Shown: positions 26,932 through 36,841 of the stretch, in pieces
How positions within the stretch are numbered: position 1 is the stretch's first letter
How the letters are laid out: the number at the start of each line of letters is the position of its first letter
Origin: an uncultured Bacteroidota bacterium
GTDB lineage: Bacteria > Bacteroidota > Bacteroidia > Flavobacteriales_D > Sanyastnellaceae
Direction: 5' to 3'
Assembly: GCA_903932685.1 (NCBI GenBank)
Contig: CAIZGX010000084.1
Location: forward strand, 1-64,000
Length of the DNA: 64,000 bases
Program-made: the position numbers and the translations under genes
Notes under the pieces: model-generated
Told to the model about the DNA's origin: nothing
What the model saw: the letters and a program-made list of their open reading frames with translations, nothing else
The model's database searches: none

Positions 26932-28631
26932 TTCATATTTCATTAAGCACACCGCACATACACCGAAAAATGGTGAAGGTGCGCGTGTCATTCAGCCACT
27001 CTGAAGAAAATCAAATCGTTCAACTCTCCTCGTGGAGACCGGGACGATATGAGATGGGAAACTTCGCGAAAAACATTTCACACGTACAGGCTTTCGATTC
27101 ATCGAATGAGAACATTGAGTTAAGAAAGATTGAAAAAGACAAATGGCGCATCGCTTGCAATTCCAATGAGCAAATAACCTTTGAATACTTCTATTGCGCA
27201 GCAGAGCTTAACGCAGGAAGCACCTACGTGAACAGCCAAATGCTTTATGTGAATCCGGTCAATTGCATTCCTTTTTTACCGGGAAGAACAGATGAAAAAT
27301 ACACCGTTGAAATTCTCGATTCATACGCACATCTTTCCTGCGGACTTCCGCACGAAGGAAATAAACTATTTGCGCAGAATTTCGACGAATTAGCAGATTC
27401 CCCGTTTGTAGCCTCACGAAACATTGAAGTCTTATCTCAGGAGGTAAACGGAGTGACCTTCTTGGCAAATATCTTCGGAATTACCAATTTGAATTTCGAA
27501 CGATTCTGGAACGATGTGCGCATTTACACGCAACTTCAACTGAATATTTTCGGAGAGTTTCCTGTTTCAAAATACCGCTACTTGCTGCACTTCACACCGT
27601 ATTTCATGCATCACGGAGTAGAGCACAATACTAGCACTGTCATAGTCATGGGTGACGGAGAAAACTTCGACCGTGAAGACAAATACAACGAAATGCTAGC
27701 TATCTGCAGCCACGAACTCTTTCACACGTGGAACGTCAAAACCTTGCGTCCTGTTGAAATGATGCCCTACGATTTCACGAAAGAAAATTACACGCAACTC
27801 GGATATGTTGATGAAGGAGTGACTACCTATTACGGTGATCTATGCTTACGCCGTAGCGGCATCTGGAACAACGACCTTTGGAAAACATCATTGGAAAAAT
27901 GGCTGAATACCCACCACAGAAACTACGGAAGATTCTCATACAGTGTTGCAGATAGCAGCATAGACACTTGGTTAGATGGATATACCCCAGGTGTTCCATG
28001 GAGAAAAGTTTCCATCTACAACGAAGGCGCTCTACTCTCTATGATTCTCGATATTGAATTGATTGCGGCAACAAATGGACAAAAATCCATGGACGATGTC
28101 ATGCATCAGATGTACCAGCAATTCGCGAAAAACAAGATTGGATACTCCGTTAACGACTATTGGAAAACCCTTGAAGAAAAAGGCCTTCCAAACGCACAAG
28201 AATTTAGAAAGAACATTGCTGAAAAGGCTGTTGATTATTCAGAATATCTGCAAAATGCTTTCAATAAAATGGGAGTTGAACTCATTTGGTCGCCCTCAGC
28301 CATTGCTACCGAACGTTTGTTCGGTTTCAGTGTAGACATTCAAATGGGAAAGTCGAAAGTAACCTCGGTATGCATGAATTCTGCAGCAGATATGGGTGGT
28401 CTGTGGTATGGCGATGAAATTTTAGAAGTAGACGGCATCACCGTTGACAAAAACGTAAATTTTCTCATAGAAGCTACAACAACAACACAATTGCTTATTC
28501 TTCGAAATGGTGTGCAGTTTGAACTAACCCTTCATTCGAAACCTGAGTTACCTTTAATTCAGCAATCGCACATTGCATTTCCCCAGAGCAATGCACTCTT
28601 CGATTATTGGTTAGGCAAACGCAACGCATAA
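26928..28631 (+). CDS. M61-family glycyl aminopeptidase with PDZ domain
   Basis: A 567-residue metallopeptidase. An N-terminal beta-domain (SSWRPGRYEMGNFAKNI) is followed by a thermolysin-like catalytic domain with zinc motif HELFH (His262, Glu263, His266) in SHELFHTWNVKTLRP, the Glu in YVDEGVTTYYGDL as probable third ligand, and a C-terminal PDZ domain (GFSVDIQMGKSKVTSV, GDEILEVDGITVDKN). Members remove N-terminal Gly or Ala. No signal peptide is visible, so it is probably cytosolic, unlike its coupled neighbour. A bidirectional terminator follows at once. Confidence 0.9.
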   Translation: MIHISLSTPHIHRKMVKVRVSFSHSEENQIVQLSSWRPGRYEMGNFAKNISHVQAFDSSNENIELRKIEKDKWRIACNSNEQITFEYFYCAAELNAGSTYVNSQMLYVNPVNCIPFLPGRTDEKYTVEILDSYAHLSCGLPHEGNKLFAQNFDELADSPFVASRNIEVLSQEVNGVTFLANIFGITNLNFERFWNDVRIYTQLQLNIFGEFPVSKYRYLLHFTPYFMHHGVEHNTSTVIVMGDGENFDREDKYNEMLAICSHELFHTWNVKTLRPVEMMPYDFTKENYTQLGYVDEGVTTYYGDLCLRRSGIWNNDLWKTSLEKWLNTHHRNYGRFSYSVADSSIDTWLDGYTPGVPWRKVSIYNEGALLSMILDIELIAATNGQKSMDDVMHQMYQQFAKNKIGYSVNDYWKTLEEKGLPNAQEFRKNIAEKAVDYSEYLQNAFNKMGVELIWSPSAIATERLFGFSVDIQMGKSKVTSVCMNSAADMGGLWYGDEILEVDGITVDKNVNFLIEATTTTQLLILRNGVQFELTLHSKPELPLIQQSHIAFPQSNALFDYWLGKRNA

Positions 28632-28661
28632 AAAAGGGCCTTGAAATTCAAGGCCCTTTTT
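28631..28661. terminator. Bidirectional intrinsic terminator between the M61 gene and dnaK
   Basis: A perfect inverted repeat, AAAAAGGGCCTTGAA (28631-28645) against TTCAAGGCCCTTTTT (28647-28661). Either strand ends in a T-run, so it serves the convergent M61 peptidase (+) and dnaK (-) genes. Confidence 0.93.
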
Positions 28662-28679
28662 ATTTTCTTCGATTCAGAA

Positions 28680-30584
28680 TTACTTCTTCTCGTCTTTTAC
28701 TTCTTCAAAGTCAACATCGGTTACTTCACCGTCGTTGCTTCCTGCTTGTTGCTCTCCAGCACCTGCATCTGCAGCTCCGCCAGCGTTATTGTACATTTCA
28801 GCACTTGCCGCTTGGAACACTGCATTCAATTTATCCATAGACGCTTTAATGGTGTCTAGGTTCTTTTCAGCGTGAGCCTTCTTCAACTCTTCCAAAGACG
28901 CTTCAATCTCTGCTTTCTTATCTGCAGGCAGTTTATCTCCGAACTCTTTCAATTGCTTCTCCACTTGGAAAATCAATGAATCGGCTTGGTTCACAACGTC
29001 TGCTTCTTCTTTCGCCTTGCGATCTGAGTCTGCATTCAACTCTGCTTCCTTCTTCATCTTCTCAATGTCTTCTTTGCTTAATCCGCTAGAAGCTTCGATT
29101 CTGATGCTTTGCAATTTGTTGGTTGCTTTGTCAAGTGCAGATACGTTAATGATACCGTTCGCATCAATGTCGAAGATAACTTCTACTTGTGGAACCCCTC
29201 TTGGTGCTGGTGGCAAACCATCTAAGTGGAATCTTCCAATGGTACGGTTGTCCTTCGCCATGGCACGCTCACCTTGTAACACGTGAATCTCTACGCTTGG
29301 TTGGTTATCGCTGGCCGTTGAAAACACTTCAGACTTCTTTGTTGGAATCGTAGTGTTCGCATCAATCAACTTCGTGAATACACCACCCATGGTTTCAATT
29401 CCCAATGAAAGAGGCGTAACGTCTAACAACAACACATCTTTCACTTCTCCGGTTAATACACCGCCTTGAATGGCTGCTCCGATAGCGACTACTTCGTCAG
29501 GATTCACTCCTTTGCTTGGATCTTTTCCGAAGAACTTCTTCACCGCGTCTTGAATCGCAGGAATACGTGTTGAACCACCTACCAAAATAATTTCATCGAT
29601 ATCGTTTACTGACAATCCAGCGTTCTTCAATGCGCTTTCGCAAGGAGCAATGGTTCTGCGAATCAACGAATCTGCTAACTGCTCGAACTTCGCACGTGTT
29701 AACGACTTCACCAAGTGTTTTGGTATTCCGTCAACAGGCATGATGTAAGGCAAGTTAATTTCAGTTGTTGTAGAACTAGACAATTCAATCTTCGCTTTCT
29801 CTGCCCCTTCCTTCAAACGTTGAAGAGCCATTGGATCTTTAGAAAGATCTAAATTTCCATTTTCATTTTTGAATTCTTGAACCAACCAATCAATGATTAC
29901 TTGGTCGAAGTCATCTCCACCCAAGTGCGTGTCTCCGTCGGTAGACAATACTTCAAATACGCCGTCACCTAACTCAAGACAAGACACGTCATGCGTTCCA
30001 CCACCACAGTCGAACACGACAATCTTCATTTCTTGAGACTTCTTGTCAAGACCATAAGCCAATGCCGCTGCAGTTGGCTCATTAATGATACGCTTCACGG
30101 TTAGTCCAGCGATTTCACCGGCTTCTTTCGTTGCCTGACGCTGCGCATCGTTAAAGTATGCAGGAACGGTAATAACCGCCTCAGTTACCTCTTGACCCAA
30201 ATAATCTTCAGCCGTCTTCTTCATCTTTTGAAGAATCATTGCTGAAATTTCTTGTGGGGTATACGTACGATCGTCGATTTTCACGCGAGGCGTGTTGTTG
30301 TCGCCCTTCACTACCGTGTAAGGCATGCGGGTTGCTTCTTTCTCCGTTTCTGCGAATGATGATCCCATGAAACGTTTGATACTTGAAATGGTTTTTGTTG
30401 GATTCGTAATGGCTTGACGCTTTGCAGGATCTCCTACCTTACGCTCACCACCTTCAATGAAAGCAACAATAGAAGGCGTGGTGCGCTTTCCTTCGCTGTT
30501 CGCGATTACCACGGGCTCGTTTCCTTCCATCACAGATACACACGAATTCGTGGTACCGAGGTCAATGCCTATTATTTTACTCAT
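28680..30584 (-). CDS. dnaK: Chaperone protein DnaK (Hsp70)
   Basis: ATP-dependent folding chaperone. The 634-residue protein begins [21 protein letters not shown] and shows [22 protein letters not shown], the [11 protein letters not shown] phosphate loop, [11 protein letters not shown], the interdomain linker [15 protein letters not shown], a substrate-binding domain and a lid ending in the acidic [15 protein letters not shown] (EEVD-like). The loop reads GGGTHDVS where DnaK often has GGGTFDVS. It is monocistronic. Upstream (30656-30682) lie overlapping TGTCAG/CTGACA inverted repeats also found before grpE, a candidate stress operator. Confidence 0.98.
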   Translation of the reverse strand: MSKIIGIDLGTTNSCVSVMEGNEPVVIANSEGKRTTPSIVAFIEGGERKVGDPAKRQAITNPTKTISSIKRFMGSSFAETEKEATRMPYTVVKGDNNTPRVKIDDRTYTPQEISAMILQKMKKTAEDYLGQEVTEAVITVPAYFNDAQRQATKEAGEIAGLTVKRIINEPTAAALAYGLDKKSQEMKIVVFDCGGGTHDVSCLELGDGVFEVLSTDGDTHLGGDDFDQVIIDWLVQEFKNENGNLDLSKDPMALQRLKEGAEKAKIELSSSTTTEINLPYIMPVDGIPKHLVKSLTRAKFEQLADSLIRRTIAPCESALKNAGLSVNDIDEIILVGGSTRIPAIQDAVKKFFGKDPSKGVNPDEVVAIGAAIQGGVLTGEVKDVLLLDVTPLSLGIETMGGVFTKLIDANTTIPTKKSEVFSTASDNQPSVEIHVLQGERAMAKDNRTIGRFHLDGLPPAPRGVPQVEVIFDIDANGIINVSALDKATNKLQSIRIEASSGLSKEDIEKMKKEAELNADSDRKAKEEADVVNQADSLIFQVEKQLKEFGDKLPADKKAEIEASLEELKKAHAEKNLDTIKASMDKLNAVFQAASAEMYNNAGGAADAGAGEQQAGSNDGEVTDVDFEEVKDEKK

Positions 30585-30655
30585 GTTCTTAAATTTTCAA
30601 TTTGTTTCACCCCGCATTTCAACCAATATGCCATTGAGAAATTCGGGACGAAATA

Positions 30656-30682
30656 TGACAGAACTGTCAGCATTTTCTGACA
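30656..30682. promoter_or_regulatory. Overlapping TGACAG/CTGTCA inverted repeats upstream of dnaK
   Basis: TGACAG-aa-CTGTCA (30656-30669) overlaps TGTCAG-catttt-CTGACA (30665-30682): three half-sites in alternating orientation, 72-98 nt upstream of the dnaK ATG. A related site precedes grpE at 41518. The repeat differs from CIRCE. Its role as a heat-shock operator is inferred. Confidence 0.5.
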
Positions 30683-30705
30683 CGTCTCTTGAACCGCCCG
30701 ACAAT

Positions 30706-31479
30706 TCAGCGTGGTAGGTACAAACTGAAGTGTTCCTTCCGCATTCTTCCATTCAGAAAAATGACGCCGAACCAATAGAAATCGAGGCTCAATTCTATGC
30801 GTGCATCGGCGCAGATTTTTTTCCAAGCGCTCATCATTCCTTTGCTCCAATAGATATCGTCGAAGACAATGCACGTGATATTTTTATATTGAAGTAGAAT
30901 TTCGAAATAGCGAAGCGTTGCCTCTTCCGTATGATTTCCATCTAAATAAACAAATTCCATTTCAGGAAATGCATTTAATGTAGTTGGAAGAGTGTCGTTG
31001 AAATTTCCTTCAACCACCTCTATATTTTTTTTTTGGAAGGAATGAAAAAGAGTTCGCGCTTGGGACGCATGCGTGGGATCTCCCTCAAGGGTAATTATTT
31101 TTTTTGAGGAATGAAGGGCCTCTGATAAATAGAGTGTGCCTATTCCGAAATGAGTCCCTATTTCCAAAAGCCCGGAAGGCTGCAAATGTTCCACCAACAA
31201 ATGAAGAGCTTCTCCCTTTTTCTTCGGCATGGCGCTAGAAGCCACAGATCGCGCATAAGTCCGAGTAGTCTGAAGGCCCTTACTTCCCGCTCCGAAGTCC
31301 TTCACCACATAAGCTGTATCGTTCGAAAGCAATTTTCCACGAGCGTCTTCAATCGGTTTCCAAGCCTCCACTCGTTGCTGTTTCAGCACATCGGTAATGA
31401 GTTTGAAAACAAACGGTGAATGAACCCCGTGAGGTCCTTTAGCGAAAAATAAATGTTTGAGATAAGGAAGCAATAACAT
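30706..31479 (-). CDS. Class I SAM-dependent methyltransferase
   Basis: A 257-residue predicted methyltransferase. The SAM-binding motif GLLEIGTHFGIGTLYLSEAL (about 108-127), the acidic end of strand 2 (IITLEGD), and the FVYLDGNHTEE and CIVFDDIYWSKGMMSAW segments resemble the O-methyltransferase family 3/24 fold. The N-terminus is HGVHSPFVFKLI, seen in Bacteroidota homologues. Its ATG overlaps the lpxD stop (TAATG), so translation is coupled. The substrate is unknown; a small phenolic or lipid-linked acceptor is possible. Confidence 0.8.
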   Translation of the reverse strand: MLLLPYLKHLFFAKGPHGVHSPFVFKLITDVLKQQRVEAWKPIEDARGKLLSNDTAYVVKDFGAGSKGLQTTRTYARSVASSAMPKKKGEALHLLVEHLQPSGLLEIGTHFGIGTLYLSEALHSSKKIITLEGDPTHASQARTLFHSFQKKNIEVVEGNFNDTLPTTLNAFPEMEFVYLDGNHTEEATLRYFEILLQYKNITCIVFDDIYWSKGMMSAWKKICADARIELSLDFYWFGVIFLNGRMRKEHFSLYLPR

Positions 31480-32507
31480 TACTTCTGTCCTTTTTCAAGT
31501 CGCTCTATGCGCTCGAGCAATTGCGGTAAGCGGCGGTGAATGATATACGATTTTTTGAAGTCCATCGTGCTAACAGCCGGTGTACCTTGCATAACAACAT
31601 CTTCTTTCAGCACAGAAGCGCTGATACCCGTTTGAGCTGCAATCTTCACTCCGTTGGCAATGGTCAGGTGTCCTGCAATTCCTACTTGTCCGCCTATCAT
31701 AACATTCTCACCAATCTTCGTGCTGCCAGCAATTCCAGTTAGCGCAGCAATAACTGTGTTCTTTCCAATTTCAACGTTGTGCGCAATCTGAATGAGGTTA
31801 TCGAGCTTCACACCTTCACGAATAATTGTTGATCCCAAAGTTGCTCTGTCAATGGCCGTATTCGCGCCTATTTCAACACGATCTTCAATTACGACATTTC
31901 CAATCTGAGGAACCTTCGCGTAACGATTATCTGCTTGTGGTGCAAAACCAAATCCATCCGCACCAATGATTACTCCCGCGTGCAACGTACAATTCGCACC
32001 GATGACACATTCACTATACACCTTTACCCCAGGATGAATAGTTGTAAAATCTCCAATCTTCACATGCTCGCCTAAATAAGACTGAGCCATAATTACAGCG
32101 TTGTTTCCAATGGAAACACCCGGTTCGAGAACCACTCCAGCGCCTATGTGAACGTTCTCTCCAATAACCACCGTTGAATCTATAACAGCAGAAGGGTGAA
32201 TACCCGGACGCGGTCTTTTAAATTGGCTATACGCCTCTAATAATTTTGCGAAACTTCCATAAGCATCTGCAACACGAATAAGAGTAAGCGTTTCAGGTAA
32301 GGCTTGCTCGGCAACGAAATCGTTGGAGACAATAGCAATACTTGCGCCTGTAGAATAAATATGAGAAATGTATTTCGGATTGGCCAGAAACGTAAGTGTT
32401 CCAGCTTTGCCTTCTTCAATTTTAGAAAGCCCTGAAACTTCTGCTGAAGAATTACCTTCAACCGTTCCTTCCAACATACCGGCTATTTGCTCTGCCGTAA
32501 ATTTCAT
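31479..32507 (-). CDS. lpxD: UDP-3-O-acylglucosamine N-acyltransferase
   Basis: Third step of lipid A synthesis: adds a 3-hydroxyacyl chain to the 2-amino group. The 342-residue protein has the N-terminal uridine-binding domain (TLTFLANPKYISHIYST) and a long left-handed beta-helix of hexapeptide repeats (IGENVHIGAGVVLEPGVSIG and so on); the catalytic His is probably in IQIAHNVEIG. The C-terminal helix interacts with the acyl carrier protein. Downstream of aroA by 45 nt on the same strand. Confidence 0.95.
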   Translation of the reverse strand: MKFTAEQIAGMLEGTVEGNSSAEVSGLSKIEEGKAGTLTFLANPKYISHIYSTGASIAIVSNDFVAEQALPETLTLIRVADAYGSFAKLLEAYSQFKRPRPGIHPSAVIDSTVVIGENVHIGAGVVLEPGVSIGNNAVIMAQSYLGEHVKIGDFTTIHPGVKVYSECVIGANCTLHAGVIIGADGFGFAPQADNRYAKVPQIGNVVIEDRVEIGANTAIDRATLGSTIIREGVKLDNLIQIAHNVEIGKNTVIAALTGIAGSTKIGENVMIGGQVGIAGHLTIANGVKIAAQTGISASVLKEDVVMQGTPAVSTMDFKKSYIIHRRLPQLLERIERLEKGQK

Positions 32508-32552
32508 ACGAAATAGATTTGAATGCGAATATACTTCTCATTTGGCAAAGAC

Positions 32553-33827
32553 TTATTTCATCTTCGCACCAATCGATTGAATGTCTTTGAAAAAGTCGGG
32601 ATATGACTTCGAAATCACCTCTGGATTTTGAAGAACTGTCTTCGCACCAGCAATACCGAAAAGCGCACCAGCCATGACCATACGGTGATCTCTGTGAACA
32701 TTCCAAACAGCAGGACGCGCATGTCCCGGGTAGATCATCATTTCGTCTCCTCGTACAATAACACGAATTCCAGATTTCGCAAATTCTTCAACAATGGCCG
32801 TTGCTCGGTTACTTTCTTTTACGTGCAGACGCTTTGCTCCTTTCAACGTTGTGACACCATTACCGAATGAAGCCAATACGGCAAGACAAGGAAACAAATC
32901 TGGACAATGCGTGGCATCGAAATCAAATGCTTGAATGGTGCTCGCGAAAACTTTTACACTGTTTTCGTTTTGCGTATACTTCACTTTCGCTAAATCGAAC
33001 ACTTCCAAAATGGCTTGATCTGCTTGCGGCAAACGTGTATTTAAATTCTTCACCAACAAACCTTCTGTGGCCGTTAAAGCACCTGCTATTAAAAGCGGAA
33101 CAGCTCCACTCCAATCACCATCTACAGAGACATCTTGCGGCTTGTACTTTTGTGAACCTTTTATAAAATAAGTTCCGACTTCTTCTTTCACAGTAACACC
33201 AAACATTTTCATTACCGCTAAGGTGAGATCAATGTAGGGCTTGCTATTCAATTCTGTAACGACTACCTCTGAATCGCCTGTGCAGCGTGGCAAAGCCATA
33301 AGCACTCCGGAAAGAAACTGAGATGAATTTGCCGCAGACAACTCCGCCTTTCCTGATGTTAATTGTCCAGAAAAGGTAAGTGGAAGTTTTCCTTCATTAG
33401 TAGCAACATGAACACCAAATGGATTCAGATAAGGCTCAAAATCGAGGAAGGGTCTATTTAGTAAAGTGCCTGTTCCATTCAAAACTTTTTCACTGTTGTG
33501 AAGGGCTGCAATAGGAACGAACAATCGTGAAGCGAATCCGGACTCTCCAGCAAAAAGATTTTTTTGTGGGGAACGAATTCCATGAATTTCATTGGCCGGA
33601 AATCCGCCTTTTTTTATTGTTAATGTGTTTTTTGAAAGTTGAACAATTGCACCGAGCGACTCAGCCAATTTACGCGCATGAAAGGGATCTTCGGAATTAG
33701 GATAATGACGAATAGTTGTTTCCCCGGCTGCAAGTAAAGCAGCGGCTACGTAACGTTGCGCAATGCTCTTCGAGGCAGGAGCCGAAACGGTTCCACTAAT
33801 TTCCGACGGAAGAATTTCTATTTTCAC
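32553..33827 (-). CDS. aroA: 3-phosphoshikimate 1-carboxyvinyltransferase (EPSP synthase)
   Basis: Joins PEP to shikimate-3-phosphate. The 424-residue product has SAPASKSIAQRY, the GESGFASRLFVPIAAL stretch (equivalent to GNAGTAMRPL), NSSQFLSGVLMALP, and KESNRATAIVEEFAKSG with the DHRMVMAGALFGIAG motif near the C-terminus. The PEP-site Gly of the sensitive class I enzyme (LGNAGT) is replaced by a divergent ESGFAS, so glyphosate response may differ; this is inference. Overlaps menG by 4 nt. Confidence 0.93.
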   Translation of the reverse strand: MKIEILPSEISGTVSAPASKSIAQRYVAAALLAAGETTIRHYPNSEDPFHARKLAESLGAIVQLSKNTLTIKKGGFPANEIHGIRSPQKNLFAGESGFASRLFVPIAALHNSEKVLNGTGTLLNRPFLDFEPYLNPFGVHVATNEGKLPLTFSGQLTSGKAELSAANSSQFLSGVLMALPRCTGDSEVVVTELNSKPYIDLTLAVMKMFGVTVKEEVGTYFIKGSQKYKPQDVSVDGDWSGAVPLLIAGALTATEGLLVKNLNTRLPQADQAILEVFDLAKVKYTQNENSVKVFASTIQAFDFDATHCPDLFPCLAVLASFGNGVTTLKGAKRLHVKESNRATAIVEEFAKSGIRVIVRGDEMMIYPGHARPAVWNVHRDHRMVMAGALFGIAGAKTVLQNPEVISKSYPDFFKDIQSIGAKMK

Positions 33828-34549
33828 TTTTCACCAATGTAAATACTTGCAATACCCCCACTTAATGGAATGCAGCGCACACGTTTGTATCCTACTTTCT
33901 CCATAACGGACAAGAAATCTTTTCCGGAAGGAAATTGAGCGACTGACTCTGGAAGATAAGCATAAGCCCGACTGTCTTTCGAAACCCATTTACCCAATGT
34001 TGGCATAATGAATTTGAAATAAAATCCGAATAATTGTTTTATCGGAAAATGTTTTGGCTGAGAGAATTCTAAAACCACGCCTACACCATTCGGACGCAAT
34101 ACACGCAACATTTCGCGCATCCCTTGTTCCAAATTTTCGAAATTTCTTACACCAAAAGCAACGGTATAGGCATCGAAACAGTGATCTTCAAAAGGAAGGT
34201 TTTCTGAATCTCCTCTTCGCAATTCAATAATTTGTTCGAAGCCTCTTTCCTTTACTTTCTTTCTTCCCACTTCCAACATGCCTTCAGAAATATCTACTCC
34301 AACGATTGAAGAGGCATTCAGTTTCGATTTCACCGCCTGAAGCGCGAAATCAGCCGTGCCTGTCGCCACATCGAGTACTTTCTTCGGATGATATTTTTTT
34401 AGAATGCGAATGGCACGCTTGCGCCAGATGATATCAATTCCCAACGAAAAGAAATGATTCAAAAAATCATAGCTGTGCGCAATTTGATCGAACATTTGCT
34501 CAACCTCTTCCTTCTTTCCACCTTGATTATACGGCTTAACTGTTTCCAT
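33824..34549 (-). CDS. menG: Demethylmenaquinone methyltransferase
   Basis: SAM-dependent C-methyltransferase (UbiE/MenG family) for the last step of menaquinone synthesis. The 241-residue protein shows VEQMFDQIAHSYDFLNHFFSLGIDIIWR, the SAM motif VLDVATGTADFAL, SEGMLEVGRKKV, FDAYTVAFGVRNFEN and EFSQPKHFPIKQLF. The ATG at 34549 is chosen; an in-frame TTG at 34585 that overlaps hldA is possible. Called MenG because Bacteroidota use menaquinone. Confidence 0.93.
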   Translation of the reverse strand: METVKPYNQGGKKEEVEQMFDQIAHSYDFLNHFFSLGIDIIWRKRAIRILKKYHPKKVLDVATGTADFALQAVKSKLNASSIVGVDISEGMLEVGRKKVKERGFEQIIELRRGDSENLPFEDHCFDAYTVAFGVRNFENLEQGMREMLRVLRPNGVGVVLEFSQPKHFPIKQLFGFYFKFIMPTLGKWVSKDSRAYAYLPESVAQFPSGKDFLSVMEKVGYKRVRCIPLSGGIASIYIGEK

Positions 34550-34581
34550 ACTTACATGAATTCGATTTACATCGATTTTGT

Positions 34582-35583
34582 TCAAACTGAAACAGCGATT
34601 CGCTCTGCTTCCAACTTTAATAATTCTTTATCGATTGGAACTACACCCACTTTCTCACACACCAGTCCACCGGCAAGATTTGCAATCTCGGCTATGTCAG
34701 ACAAATTCCAATTGGAAGCTAATGCCAAGGTTGCAACAGCAATCACCGTATCTCCTGCTCCTGACACATCAACAATTTCACGTTTGTGCGCTGAGTGAGT
34801 AGAGAAATTCTCTCCATCGAAAGAGGTTACTCCGTGCTCCGAACGTGTAACCATAACACCTTCGGCATTCAGTTCATTTCGCAAATTCACTAACGATTGT
34901 TCAATTGCAGTTGTATTGTCTGCCATGAATTCAACCTTCATCCCTTCCTTCAATTCTTTAAAATTCGGTTTGAAAAGTGAACAGCCAATGTAGTTCTTGA
35001 AATTTTTCAATTTTGGATCTACGCTCACTGGAATATTCAAAGCCTTCGCTTTCTCTATGACCTGGGCAATTACTTTTTCAGTCAAAACTCCTTTGTCGTA
35101 GTCTTCAAAGACAATTGCATCTACTTTTTGTTTGCTTAAAATTTGATCTATGCAATCGAGTAAATTCCTTTCATCCGTTGCCGAAAGCGGCCAAGTAATT
35201 TCATCGTCGATACGGACAATATGATGTCCGCCAGAAATGACACGCGTTTTCACGGTTGTCATTCGTTCGGTAGAATCAATAATTCCTTCGGTACTAAAAC
35301 CTAAGTCCTTCGCTGTCTTTCGGAATATATCTCCCTTCGATCCGTCTCCAACCACAGAACACATAATGGCTTTCGCACCCAAACTATTTACATTCAATGC
35401 CACGTTTGCGGCGCCGCCTAAACGATTTTCTTTTTTCTGAATGTGAACAATAGGAACGGGAGCTTCTGGAGAAATGCGTTCAACTTTCCCCCACAAATAG
35501 GCGTCTATCATAACATCTCCGACCACCAAAATGGTTTTATCGGACAATGAGTTGAAGAACGACTGTACGGATTCTTTATTCAA
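34582..35583 (-). CDS. hldA: D-glycero-beta-D-manno-heptose-7-phosphate kinase
   Basis: PfkB/ribokinase-family sugar kinase for the ADP-heptose pathway of LPS core. The 333-residue protein matches the kinase half of HldE (RfaE): VVGDVMIDAYLWGKVERISPEAPVPIV, LGGAANVALNVNSLGA, FEDYDKGVLT, VDPKLKNF, FKPNFKELKEG, and the catalytic DVSGAGDTVIAVATLALA with Asp as base. The adenylyltransferase half is absent, so a separate hldC-type gene must exist. Separated by 1 nt from the aminotransferase gene upstream. Confidence 0.92.
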   Translation of the reverse strand: MNKESVQSFFNSLSDKTILVVGDVMIDAYLWGKVERISPEAPVPIVHIQKKENRLGGAANVALNVNSLGAKAIMCSVVGDGSKGDIFRKTAKDLGFSTEGIIDSTERMTTVKTRVISGGHHIVRIDDEITWPLSATDERNLLDCIDQILSKQKVDAIVFEDYDKGVLTEKVIAQVIEKAKALNIPVSVDPKLKNFKNYIGCSLFKPNFKELKEGMKVEFMADNTTAIEQSLVNLRNELNAEGVMVTRSEHGVTSFDGENFSTHSAHKREIVDVSGAGDTVIAVATLALASNWNLSDIAEIANLAGGLVCEKVGVVPIDKELLKLEAERIAVSV

Positions 35584-35584
35584 T

Positions 35585-36802
35585 TTATATCGGTTTTAAT
35601 TCTGATAAAGCTTGGGCCATTCTGGAAACGGCTTGATCTAAATTCTCTTCGGAAGTCGCGTATGAAATTCGAATGCAATTCGAATCGCCAAAAGCATCTC
35701 CGGCAACAGTTGCAACATAAACCTTGCGCAACAAATACATGGCCATGTCTTCAGAACTCTTCACAACGGTTTCACCGTCGGTTGTATTGAAAAAGGCAGT
35801 CACGTCTATGTAAAAATAAAACGCTGCTTCCGGTAAATTAATTTTCAATCCAGGGATTTTAGAAAGCCCCTCAAAAACTCGGTCTCTGCGCGTTTTGAAT
35901 ACGGCGATCATTTCGTTCACAACTGACGGATCTGCTTCCAACGCCGCTTTCGCAGCCATTTGCGCTATGGTGTTCGCACCGCTAGTAATTTGTCCTTGCA
36001 TTTTATTGCAAGCCTGCGCAATCCAAATTGGAGCGCCAATGTATCCCAATCTCCATCCGGTCATAGCGAATGCTTTCGATACACCGTTAACCGTAATGGT
36101 GCGGTCTAACATGCCTTCGCAAGCACCAATGGAATGGGTCTTTCCAACAAAATTAATAAGCTCATAAATTTCATCGCTGATCACATAAACACCTTCATGC
36201 TGAAGGATCACTTTACTCAATGCTTCCAATTCTTCTTTGCTGTATACTGAACCCGTTGGGTTACACGGAGAACTGTAAATAATCAACTTTGTTTTATCGT
36301 TAATTGCGTTACTTAATTCTTCTGGAGTAATCTTGAAATTACTTTCAATACCGGCGTGAAGTTCAACAACAGTTCCACCTGCCATCTTTACCATTTCAGA
36401 ATAGCTTACCCAATATGGACTTGGCATAATTACCTCGTCGCCTGGATTCACTAATGCTAAAATGGCATTTGCTAAACTCTGCTTTGCTCCGGTGCTCACC
36501 ACTACTTGTTCTGGTGAATAGGTAAGTCCGTTATCGCGTTTGAATTTGTTTGAAATAGCTTGACGCAATTCTAGGAATCCGTTTACAGGCGGGTAATGCG
36601 TTACGTTCGCGTGAATAGCTGCAATAGCAGCTTCCTTAATAAAATCAGGTGTATTGAAGTCGGGTTCACCAATAGAAAGGTTCACTACAGGCTTCCCCTC
36701 TGCAGCCAATTCACGACTCATACGAGACATGGCCAACGTTGCAGATTCAGTCAGTTTTTCTAACAGGTGGGAAACCTTGCCCACGCGCGTATTTTCTTGC
36801 AT
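35585..36802 (-). CDS. aspC: Pyridoxal-phosphate aspartate/aromatic aminotransferase (class I)
   Basis: A 405-residue class I aminotransferase. PLP-binding elements: Y130 (MPSPYW), N181 in CNPTG, D210, Schiff-base K243 in GVSKAFAMTGWRLGY, and R251. Closest in appearance to the Ib subgroup aspartate aminotransferases with broad use of Asp, Phe or Tyr. Promoter TAAATTTG lies 4 nt upstream of the ATG, and the hldA, menG, aroA and lpxD genes follow closely on the same strand. The symbol is functional, not orthology-proven. Confidence 0.9.
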   Translation of the reverse strand: MQENTRVGKVSHLLEKLTESATLAMSRMSRELAAEGKPVVNLSIGEPDFNTPDFIKEAAIAAIHANVTHYPPVNGFLELRQAISNKFKRDNGLTYSPEQVVVSTGAKQSLANAILALVNPGDEVIMPSPYWVSYSEMVKMAGGTVVELHAGIESNFKITPEELSNAINDKTKLIIYSSPCNPTGSVYSKEELEALSKVILQHEGVYVISDEIYELINFVGKTHSIGACEGMLDRTITVNGVSKAFAMTGWRLGYIGAPIWIAQACNKMQGQITSGANTIAQMAAKAALEADPSVVNEMIAVFKTRRDRVFEGLSKIPGLKINLPEAAFYFYIDVTAFFNTTDGETVVKSSEDMAMYLLRKVYVATVAGDAFGDSNCIRISYATSEENLDQAVSRMAQALSELKPI

Positions 36803-36806
36803 GGTG

Positions 36807-36814
36807 CAAATTTA
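36807..36814 (-). promoter_or_regulatory. -7 promoter element for aspC
   Basis: Minus strand TAAATTTG, ending 4 nt before the ATG: predicted leaderless mRNA. The -33 element is not clear. Confidence 0.5.
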
Positions 36815-36841
36815 CGATTTAAGAAAGAAAGTCCTTGAAAA

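Noticed and set aside
33824-34585. TTG at 34585 as menG start
   Set aside because: The ATG at 34549 leads directly into the conserved region; the TTG form adds 12 unconserved residues, though it cannot be fully excluded.
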